Part shown: positions 53,701 to 64,000 of the stretch, one piece after another
How positions within the stretch are numbered: position 1 is the stretch's first letter
Layout of the letters: every line of letters starts with the position of its first letter
From: Acanthopleura granulata
Lineage: Eukaryota; Mollusca; Polyplacophora; Chitonida; Chitonidae
Direction of reading: 5' to 3'
DNA length: 64,000 bases
NCBI GenBank assembly: GCA_016165875.1
Contig: JABBOT010000003.1
Location: 23,826,441-23,890,440, forward strand
The notes under the pieces: generated by a model
What the model saw: only the letters and a program-made list of their open reading frames with translations
Told to the model about the DNA's origin: nothing
Database searches by the model: none
Translations under genes and position numbers: made by a program

Positions 53701-56700
53701 AACATAACTTTTGGAACTAGGCTTACATTTTTCTAATATTATATTATTTTATCCTTGCAGCAAACTTCAGAACACACTTCTGAGATTAACAATCCTCTAT
53801 AAGCATTACGCAAAATGTGCATCGCCAAGTTGTTTGTCATTTACCTGATTCAGGAGGCCAAATGAGGCTTAGTGATGAGGTACCCAGCAGTCAACCATTA
53901 ACAAAATAGGATCTGGCTTCAATTCCTACCATAAACAGAGAAATTCTGTAGATTTCAGTGTTCATGGAGCCTTGATGACAATAAGGCCATGATTTCAAAT
54001 ATGTCTATTGACGTTAGCCCAACCGACCCTCCAAAATATTGCCAACTCCAGTTATCTTCTGGCTATCAATGACATATCTTTTCTTCATTTTTCTCTCCAT
54101 GTTAATTTCTTTAAAATCCTTATCAATTTCATTAGCAAGAATAAAAAAAATATTTCCCTCCCTACCGACTTTTTTGTGACTGGGTTGCGTTCCCATCCAC
54201 AAAAGTTTTTTAACAACGGCCTAACAGGGTGGCACACCCCAGGCACTCCTGTTTCCTCTACCAACAGAGCTGACTGCCCTCATGTATACGTGAAAAAGTT
54301 TCGAGTATAGCATTAAGAAACAATCAAAGAAATACATTATTTATTTCTACACCACATTCTTCTCTGTATGTATGTGCACATGTACATATTGTGATCAGCA
54401 GCTTGATTACTGACGAGAGTCAACTACCTGAAAGTCATTCATTTAAATGTGTGATGTCTTGTGTGAAAACCATGTAACAAAGACATAAAGCATAATTATT
54501 CACCTATAATGCAGTGCATGTAGAGCTCGAGGGCTAGGCTTTAACCTAACCATTTGACATTCGACATGCGGAAGTGGGACACTACTATAGTCATGCTATC
54601 CTGTTTAGTCCATTCACAAATGCTGCCAGGAGCAGCAGGGAAATTCACAGGAAGAATTAGTGTTAATATATCAATTTACTAAGAGAATGGAGCACTCCCC
54701 CCCCCCCAAACACAATACTAAAGTACATGTACATTTACATGTAAGTCTGGATGAGGGTTGCACATAGTAGACAGCACACAGTTTAATACTGAAGTGAGCA
54801 CCTGTTTAGTTCCCCTTCTGGGTGAGCCAGATTAACTGATGTTAGAAAAATGTATGTGCATGACAGCCATGGTGATTAACAAACTATCCGTGAGTGGTCT
54901 ATCATTGGCATTATTTTCAGTTCAGGCAAGTAAGGTGAGCAAGCCTTATGGTTACATGTTCTAAGGCGTTTACACATGTAATGATTTAGGGCTCTCTCTC
55001 TACACGAAACGGAGGAAGTTAGGCTGACATCCACACTGCGAGAAAATGCACTTTGAGGAAGTGCTGATCTCCTTTTCAGCCTCTTAACCCAAGGTTGTAT
55101 ATCTGGAAAACTCCACTGGTTTTCTTGAACTACATGTGGTTACCAACCGTTGTACATGTATTACTGGTAAGTGAAAAATAGCCAGGAACAATGTTAGTAG
55201 AGAAAATGTACAGCACCTCCTATAAACTTTAAACTGATATTCAAAGATTGACTGATCAGTTGATTGGTTTATTGGTGTATAACAACAACTATGAGAATTT
55301 TCACTTAAATGACAGCAGTGCCATATTCATGGTAAAGAGTGCCTGGAGTAAACCACCAACCATCACAAGGGGATTGATAAACCTCACTGGTCAACTCAAG
55401 GGCCAAATAGTTACAACGAGCCAACCCGTTAACGCTCTAAGCAAGAGAGGCAGCAACAAGCCTCAAAAGTCAAAGACAATTTCCCAGTATGAATAGAATT
55501 TAATAATGATATCATATTAAACATCTGAATATACTGTTCTTGGAACAGGCTGAACACTTGTCTTCTTGTCTTCATCTTATTCTCCTGTGTTCAAACTTTC
55601 AGGTGTGGATAGTAGAAATCTACATGCAGACTGCGCAATCAGCAAGGACATACATAAAGTTATATTTTCTCTCACAGACAGCTATGTTATATGCTGTACT
55701 CAGAAATATTTCACTTGTATAAGTGTTACGACCGCCTTGTTTATGGGTGAAAAGATACATGTACCTGACAAACTTCTTGATGCAAGACTGCACCCGGCTG
55801 GCAGGATCTGGTTTTGAACACCTGACTGCAAGGGTGCCATGCTAATGGTCTGAACTTGTGTCGTATCTGGCTAACCTGTTCAATTGGCTTCATGTAACAA
55901 GTATCCCAGGTTGTTGACAGGTTTAATGTATTAGTCTCATGGCAGAAATGACTCTTCCACATGTAATAGTGACACTGGATTAAAAGATGATCTGCATATT
56001 AACCCACATACTAAAGTGACCATAATGAGATAAAAACACTGTAATCCTATAGGCAATAATAATAAATGGGCTCAGTGTCACTGATCACCCAGCTGTCATT
56101 TGCAGCTCTTATAGCCACTGCCAGAAGTCAGTCATGTCAACATGTCTATTCACACTTCATGTTAATGTATTTATTTATCATGTTATAGAATATGACACAT
56201 TTCATAGTTCCAAACTGGCACAGTCATCATACAGTATTTGATTAGAGTGTACTATAATACATATGCATATACACGTATATGAAAGTGAATGCATACTGGG
56301 GACAGCTTGCACTTCCCAGGTGCATCTAAAAAATGCAATACTTACTTATCTCCAAATGATCGCTTCCACCAATCCGAGGCATCACTTTTGGTAATTCTGA
56401 AGGTTTCTCCCGCAAAACTGCCACTAGGATAGATAGCCTTCAACTCTGCTAGCATGTGAGAGAAGACTAGAGACAGCTTTGTCAGGTTACGTCTGTAATG
56501 GGACTGCTCATCGAACATTTTTTCCTTCCCATCCTTGAACAGTTTTATTGTCTGTTTACATTTATTCATAAGATTTTCAATAAATATTCGGAAGTATTCG
56601 CACTCATTCAGTGTCTGCAGCTTATCATCATGTCTGTTATACACCAGCTTTAAATGCTGGTAAGTGTCTGGTAAGATGTCCAAAATGAAAGGTGGACTGT

Positions 56701-56884
56701 TCTTCAGGTTCATGCGTGGGTGTTGACATAATTTTACAACCTTGTCCATAAGCTTCCATGATTTTTCAATTGTTTTCCTGTCCACGACAAGCTTGGGTGT
56801 TGCCAGCGCTCCCTGTAGCAGACTGATAAAATTAACAAAGTTGGTTTTGGGTTGTGGATTTCGCACTCGTGTGCCACTCGCCAT
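29529..56884 (-). CDS. CBL: CBL-family E3 ubiquitin ligase, 13 coding exons, complete
   Basis: Thirteen exons join without a phase error into 727 codons plus stop (human CBL 906, CBLB 982 aa). CBL binds phosphotyrosine on activated receptor and cytosolic kinases and ubiquitinates them at the membrane and endosomes. Domains: four-helix bundle about 31-170; EF-hand and SH2 to about 335, with [14 protein letters not shown] (213-226), SH2 Arg277 in FRLSC, and Gly284, equivalent to the Gly of known loss-of-function alleles; linker helix [11 protein letters not shown] with regulatory Tyr351 and Tyr354; C3HC4 RING with Cys364, 367, 379, His381, Cys384, 387, 399, 402 and E2-contact Trp391; proline-rich region with PPVPPR (482-487); tyrosine motifs YENT 559, YDKP 578, YQNT 601, YDFP 626; UBA about 685-725. 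One gene with both UBA and tail motifs fits the pre-duplication CBL/CBLB parent. The ATG has a strong Kozak context (G at -3 and +4). Confidence 0.96.
29758..30195 (-). other. CBL: CBL intron 12 (438 bp)
   Basis: A GT-AG intron with the weak donor GTTGGC and acceptor TTGTTTTAG; nothing recognised inside. Confidence 0.85.
30196..30322 (-). CDS. CBL: CBL coding exon 12 (YDFP motif)
   Basis: Encodes 610-651 with Y626-DFPP, comparable to the Crk-binding YDVP of human CBL. Acceptor TATTTCAG, donor GTTGGC (weak but in phase). Confidence 0.85.
30323..30966 (-). other. CBL: CBL intron 11 (644 bp)
   Basis: A GT-AG intron, AT-rich; nothing recognised in it. Confidence 0.85.
30967..31149 (-). CDS. CBL: CBL coding exon 11 (tyrosine motifs)
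   Basis: Encodes 549-609 with Y559-ENT and Y601-QNT (YxN, a GRB2 SH2-type motif) and Y578-DKP (YxxP, Crk-type). Acceptor GATAG is short of pyrimidines, but the phases on both sides fit. Confidence 0.85.
31150..32613 (-). other. CBL: CBL intron 10 (1.5 kb)
   Basis: Contains a SINE 3' fragment beside exon 11 and otherwise AT-rich unique sequence with no recognised feature. Confidence 0.8.
31171..31285 (-). mobile_element. SINE family A, 3' fragment
   Basis: Contains the tail module TCAAGAATATTTCACTTA followed by a diverged GGCGGCTAAC body; the head is lost. It begins about 20 bases from CBL exon 11. Confidence 0.65.
32614..32738 (-). CDS. CBL: CBL coding exon 10
   Basis: Encodes [20 protein letters not shown] and on to GDVDNT (507-548). 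LPPTPPSP is another proline-rich stretch. Acceptor TTGTTCCAG, donor GTAAGA. Confidence 0.88.
32739..33271 (-). other. CBL: CBL intron 9 (533 bp)
   Basis: Carries one partial family A SINE (32,876-33,050); otherwise unremarkable. Confidence 0.85.
32876..33050 (-). mobile_element. SINE family A, partial
   Basis: Has the TGATTGGTGTTTTATGCTGT tail, the TCAAGAATATTTCACTTATA module, ACCATCCACAGGTTG and GAGAGGAAGCCAG; the tRNA-like head is missing. Confidence 0.85.
33272..33405 (-). CDS. CBL: CBL coding exon 9 (proline-rich)
   Basis: Encodes 463-506 plus two bases of codon 507: Ser/Pro-rich, with PPVPPR at 482-487, which fits both a class II SH3 ligand and the PxxxPR motif of CIN85/CD2AP partners. 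Donor GTAAGT. Confidence 0.85.
33406..33767 (-). other. CBL: CBL intron 8 (362 bp)
   Basis: A GT-AG intron between the 63-base exon and the proline-rich exon. Nothing recognised in it. Confidence 0.8.
33768..33830 (-). CDS. CBL: CBL coding exon 8 (63-base exon)
   Basis: Encodes [20 protein letters not shown] plus Q (442-462). It is flanked by TTTGCAG and GTAAGC and is phase 0 at both ends, so it could be skipped without a frameshift. No known domain. Confidence 0.75.
34085..34175 (-). mobile_element. SINE family A, head fragment
   Basis: AGAGGAAGCCAG, then the tRNA-related part ending CACGCTAACCACTAAAGAGC. Only the head half remains, directly before the next copy. Confidence 0.65.
34193..34430 (-). 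mobile_element. SINE family A copy
   Basis: Starts with an ATTT-repeat tail, TTGATTGGTGTTTTTCGCTG, then the shared module, GCGGCCAGCATTATGATGGG, and ends ACCACAGAGGCCCC. Confidence 0.85.
34660..34806 (-). CDS. CBL: CBL coding exon 7 (RING end)
   Basis: Encodes [20 protein letters not shown] and then an acidic stretch to DDTLE (393-441), supplying the last zinc ligands Cys399 and Cys402. Acceptor follows a long T tract; donor GTAAGC. Confidence 0.95.
34807..36322 (-). other. CBL: CBL intron 6 (1.5 kb)
   Basis: Splits the RING domain coding sequence. It holds one family A SINE near exon 7; the rest is unremarkable. Confidence 0.85.
34865..35095 (-). mobile_element. SINE family A copy
   Basis: TTTATTTATTTATT tail, TTTGGTGTTTTATGCTGTAT, a diverged module (CCAGAATATTTCATTT), CCCACGACCATCCACAG and GAACTCACAGTGAC. 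It sits about 60 bases upstream of CBL exon 7. Confidence 0.85.
36323..36463 (-). CDS. CBL: CBL coding exon 6 (linker and RING, first part)
   Basis: Encodes [16 protein letters not shown], then [20 protein letters not shown] to WQ (346-392): the linker helix and six of eight zinc ligands. Donor GTGAGT. Confidence 0.96.
36464..37024 (-). other. CBL: CBL intron 5 (561 bp)
   Basis: A GT-AG intron with the weak donor GTATAT; AT-rich and nothing recognised inside. Confidence 0.85.
37025..37103 (-). CDS. CBL: CBL coding exon 5 (end of SH2)
   Basis: Encodes [19 protein letters not shown] to DHIK (319-345). The LYPDGRN-NPDL signature is typical of CBL. Donor GTATAT is weak but in phase. Confidence 0.93.
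37104..39080 (-). other. CBL: CBL intron 4 (2 kb)
   Basis: About a third of it is the TTAA-flanked MITE. The rest shows nothing recognisable apart from a short AT dinucleotide run near 38,050. Confidence 0.85.
38077..38739. mobile_element. TTAA-flanked 663-bp MITE
   Basis: TTAA at 38,073-38,076 and 38,740-38,743 brackets ends that are inverted repeats of 21 bases with one mismatch, consensus AGGAGAAGAYTGGGGAAGTA. Weaker inverted similarity (GATGTGAAAAGAGTA against GTGATGAAAGAGTA) continues inward for about 65 bases. No transposase frame is present, so it is non-autonomous. A TTAA target site suggests a Kolobok- or piggyBac-type source. It lies in CBL intron 4. Confidence 0.85.
39081..39218 (-). 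CDS. CBL: CBL coding exon 4 (SH2 core)
   Basis: Encodes [20 protein letters not shown] and on to QREG (codons 273-319), including phosphotyrosine-contact Arg277. Acceptor TTCTGCAG, donor GTGAGT. Confidence 0.95.
39655..39885 (+). repeat. Left arm of 5-kb-spaced inverted duplication
   Basis: About 220 bases here match, at roughly 90% by eye, the reverse complement of 45,255-45,470, including ACCCAGGGGTGCATATTAAC and ATAGATCATTTTATACAAAA. The match continues into the adjoining SINE. Confidence 0.85.
39886..40135 (-). mobile_element. SINE family A copy, nearly full
   Basis: TTGATTAGTGTTTTACGCTC, the shared module, GGCCAGCATCACGGTGGGAG, ACCATCCACAGGTTGCTG, GAGAGGAAGTCAGCATGAGC, CTCGAACTCACAG (B-box region), and a head ending AACAGGTCCCC. 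Confidence 0.9.
40967..41077. repeat. Three-copy 37-bp tandem repeat
   Basis: GATCACTGTAGTTACAAATG begins at 40,971, 41,008 and 41,045; copies differ only in the last dozen bases. Confidence 0.9.
41990..42050 (-). mobile_element. SINE family A, head fragment
   Basis: GGGAGGCTTCTGGGTAATGC, then AACGCTAACCAACTGAC and GGTGGCCCCCCAG: the tRNA-related head only. Confidence 0.55.
43801..44112 (-). mobile_element. SINE family C, full length, different body
   Basis: Read on the minus strand it starts with a Ser/Leu-type tRNA-like head (TGGCTGAGTGGTTAA A box; GGTTCAAACCC B box), has a body unlike family A, and ends in the shared tail module (plus strand TCAAGAACATCTCACTTATA). Confidence 0.75.
45128..45254 (+). 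mobile_element. SINE family A, 3' half
   Basis: GGTTTCCTCCCACTGTAATG, CTGGCCGCCATTGTATAAG, TGAAATATTCTTGAGTGT, then an AAATAAATAAAT tail. It joins the right arm of the inverted duplication. Confidence 0.85.
45255..45470 (-). repeat. Right arm of 5-kb-spaced inverted duplication
   Basis: Reverse complement of 39,655-39,885. Both arms abut a family A SINE at its tail end, so the duplicated unit is SINE plus about 220 bases of other sequence. Confidence 0.85.
47540..47671 (-). CDS. CBL: CBL coding exon 3 (EF-hand to SH2)
   Basis: Encodes [20 protein letters not shown] and on to KYVNKPG (codons 229-273), with strong match to the family. Donor GTCAGT. Confidence 0.95.
47672..47972 (-). other. 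CBL: CBL intron 2
   Basis: A 301-base GT-AG intron; nothing recognised inside. Confidence 0.9.
47973..48119 (-). CDS. CBL: CBL coding exon 2 (EF-hand)
   Basis: Encodes [16 protein letters not shown] through FEFDVFS (codons 180-229). Acceptor TGTTTCAG, donor GTAAGT. Confidence 0.95.
48340..48960. other. Intronic block with promoter-like motifs, origin unknown
   Basis: Near its left end are CACGTGAC (48,442-48,449) and CCATCTTGG (48,457-48,465), a YY1-type word. The sequence style differs from the surrounding intron and could be an old mobile element or an internal regulatory element. No terminal repeats were found. Confidence 0.3.
49325..49462 (-). mobile_element. SINE family A, head half
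   Basis: ACCTTCCCACGTACGCCC, GAGGAAGCCA, CTTGAACTCACATTGACCGC, and a head ending AACCACAAGGCCATGGAGGC; the tail half is lost. Confidence 0.8.
49550..49650 (-). mobile_element. SINE family C, head fragment
   Basis: On the minus strand GTGGGTTCAATCCTGGCC (B box) then TTGGCCAAGGAAT, resembling the head of the copy at 43,801-44,112; the A box is decayed. Confidence 0.5.
53237..53575 (-). mobile_element. SINE family B copy with (GAAT)n tail
   Basis: On the plus strand: a (GAAT)6 microsatellite tail, GTTTAACGCCCTACTCAAG, AATATTTCACTTATACGAAG, CACATTATACTGACACCGGG, AAAGTCTTTGGTATGACCCG and CAGGTTTGAACCCAGATC (B box on the minus strand). The body differs from family A while the tail module is shared. 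Frames inside it are not genes. Confidence 0.85.
54232..54340 (+). mobile_element. SINE family A, diverged 3' fragment
   Basis: CAGGCACTCCTGTTTCCTCT, GTATACGTGAAAAAGTTTCG, then AACAATCAAAGAAATAC: a decayed tail half in the opposite direction to most copies in CBL. Confidence 0.5.
55254..55440 (-). mobile_element. SINE family A, strongly diverged
   Basis: TTGATTGGTTTATTGGTGT, a decayed module (GAATTTTCACTTAAATGACA), and residual body words to about 55,440. Confidence 0.45.
55685..55850 (-). mobile_element. SINE family A-like, diverged
   Basis: TTATATGCTGTACTCAGAAA, TATTTCACTTGTATAAG, then a decayed body with GGTTTTGAACACC as a possible B-box relic. Confidence 0.45.
56346..56884 (-). CDS. CBL: CBL coding exon 1 (four-helix bundle)
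   Basis: Encodes residues 1-179 and two bases of codon 180. MASGTRV is followed at 35-50 by [16 protein letters not shown], the start of the 4H domain. Donor GTAAGT. The first in-frame ATG, 69 bases upstream at 56,953, is discussed among the findings. Confidence 0.93.
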
Positions 56885-57222
56885 CGCTGACACAACACCC
56901 TTCCTGGTTAGATCTGAACCTCGTTCTACCGAACAGCATAGCACATTTCCCATCAGCCCCCGCACATATCTTTCATTGGAAATAAAGATGAATTCAACCA
57001 AATTTCGGCCTCATAAGTTTCCAGAGAGCCTTACCTCTGAACCACAATCCCTATCTGTCAGTTGGGTTTTGATTTCTACGTCAGCGCTACACAAAAGAAC
57101 CCATCCAAGCCAAAACACCACACTCCTTGTCCTTGTTAACTTAGAAAATTTACGACCATCCGGTTTACGGCAAACAGGTTCACGCCCACTTTCGGCAAAC
57201 GGGAAACACGTCATCTGTCAAA
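56885..57222. promoter_or_regulatory. Bidirectional promoter between CBL and TBC1D23
   Basis: The two genes diverge with 338 bases between start codons, so both promoters and 5' UTRs must lie here unless distant UTR exons exist. It contains a CRE/ATF-like TACGTCAG at about 57,079 and an ACACGTCATC word at about 57,206. No TATA box is evident. A minus-strand donor GTAAGG at 57,034 and acceptor-like TTGTGTCAG ending at 56,887 could form a short CBL 5' UTR intron just before the ATG. Confidence 0.65.
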
Positions 57223-63248
<6,026 letters not shown>

Positions 63249-63619
63249 GTAAGCACTGACAACTGATTAGAGCTTCATAAACTAGGCCATTCTTAAAGAA
63301 AACAATTGTTGCAGGTTATTAAAAATAGGGCCAGTCAGTAGGGAATGACTTAAATTGGAGAGAGAAATAAGAAAAGAGATTGTGTCTAAAACATAATAAA
63401 AATATTGATCAGGGCCTTTTTCGAAGGGTAAGTATGGTTACCTGCAACAGGTATATTTTTAATGATAACCTTATCAGTTTCCTGTTCTTAAGATGCTTAC
63501 ATTTAAGTTTTGTAGATTTCTCTTGCCTCAAATATTATAAGGATCTCTTACATTTCACCTACTACATAAGGCATTCACTTCTGTCAGAGAAAGCTTATTG
63601 ATCATATACTGAAAAGTTA

Positions 63620-63699
63620 TGTTCCATAGGCTGGTAATTTACCCCAGGCATTCTGGTTCCTCCATCCATGAAAAAAACGACCATTGTGTGAGTGAAATA
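63620..63699 (+). mobile_element. SINE family A fragment, cut by another element
   Basis: Words CCCAGGCATTCTGGTTCCTC and GTGTGAGTGAAATA match the family A 3' half, but the module stops after GTGAAATA instead of continuing TTCTTGAG. Confidence 0.65.
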
Positions 63700-64000
63700 C
63701 AGTGTGACCTCGCTATAATGCAAGGACAGGTTCTGGACAAGGTTATAGGCTGCATCTCGCTATAATGAAAGGACATGGAGATCAATATATGGGTATGTTC
63801 AGAGTTCGAACTAATGATTTTAAACTTTATGTTTTAAATATGTTTTGCCAAAGGCTTTATTGATTGCCAGTTTAATATAAAGTCGTTAGATTTTTATTAC
63901 CTGATGATTAGTTTACTGTTTGACGGTGAACTTGTCTTTACCGACTGAGCACAATCATGTCAGCCTTAACAAAAAAAGCATGTTCATCCTTTAAGGTGTG
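63700..64000 (+). mobile_element. TA-target DNA transposon, left end, continues past the edge
   Basis: After the TA at 63,698-63,699 comes CAGTGTGACCTCGCTATAAT, like the terminal repeats of pogo/Tc1-mariner elements. CTCGCTATAATG recurs at about 63,756. The right end is not in the window, and no transposase frame is visible in the 300 bases present. Confidence 0.5.

Larger units (their letters stand above)
48120..56345 (-). other. CBL: CBL intron 1 (8.2 kb)
   Basis: Holds SINE copies of three families, a GAAT microsatellite, many TACATGTA-type words between about 49.7 and 52.3 kb, and a block at about 48,340-48,960 with promoter-like motifs. No further coding exon is needed, since flanking phases join. 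Confidence 0.85.

Overview
The window is animal nuclear DNA: AT-rich, with short GT-AG exons spread over long introns, many interspersed repeats and no operons. Three genes can be read. Their protein types, together with several tRNA-derived SINE families whose tail reads GTATAAGTGAAATATTCTTG, point to a lophotrochozoan. A mollusc is the best guess from memory of such repeats; a brachiopod or another relative is not excluded.

Layout. (1) Positions 1-15,400 hold no gene I can support. This is probably the upstream regulatory domain of the homeobox gene. It contains a 640-bp purine-rich array with an ~11-bp period (about 10,480-11,130) and, next to it, a CpG-rich array of degenerate inverted motifs (about 11,530-12,290). 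(2) 16,012-19,599, + strand: bsx, the brain-specific homeobox gene, in three exons (248 aa), with a likely poly(A) signal at 20,787. (3) 20,800-29,500: intergenic, with a 66-bp minisatellite at 21,720-22,200. Its right part may be CBL 3' UTR. (4) 29,529-56,884, - strand: a complete CBL-family E3 ubiquitin ligase in 13 coding exons. All phases join to give 727 aa: 4H bundle, EF-hand, SH2, linker helix, RING, proline-rich and tyrosine-motif tail, UBA. (5) 57,223-63,248 and beyond, + strand: the first seven coding exons (249 aa) of TBC1D23, divergent from CBL with only 338 bp between start codons and continuing past the right edge.

The three genes are not a pathway. BSX is a transcription factor of neuroendocrine brain cells, CBL ends receptor tyrosine-kinase signalling by ubiquitination, and TBC1D23 bridges golgins and the WASH complex in endosome-to-Golgi traffic. 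The arrangement may still be old: from memory, human CBL and BSX share 11q23-24 while CBLB and TBC1D23 share 3q12-13.

Mobile DNA is very unevenly spread. About 19 SINE copies or fragments lie in the CBL and TBC1D23 introns and essentially none in the 29 kb around bsx. Two MITE-like inverted-repeat elements, a SINE split by a TA-target transposon and a 5-kb-separated inverted duplication were also found. I saw no CRISPR array, intact tRNA or rRNA gene, and no clearly new coding system. The most unusual structures are the 11-bp phased array with its CpG-rich neighbour, and the shared-tail SINE families.
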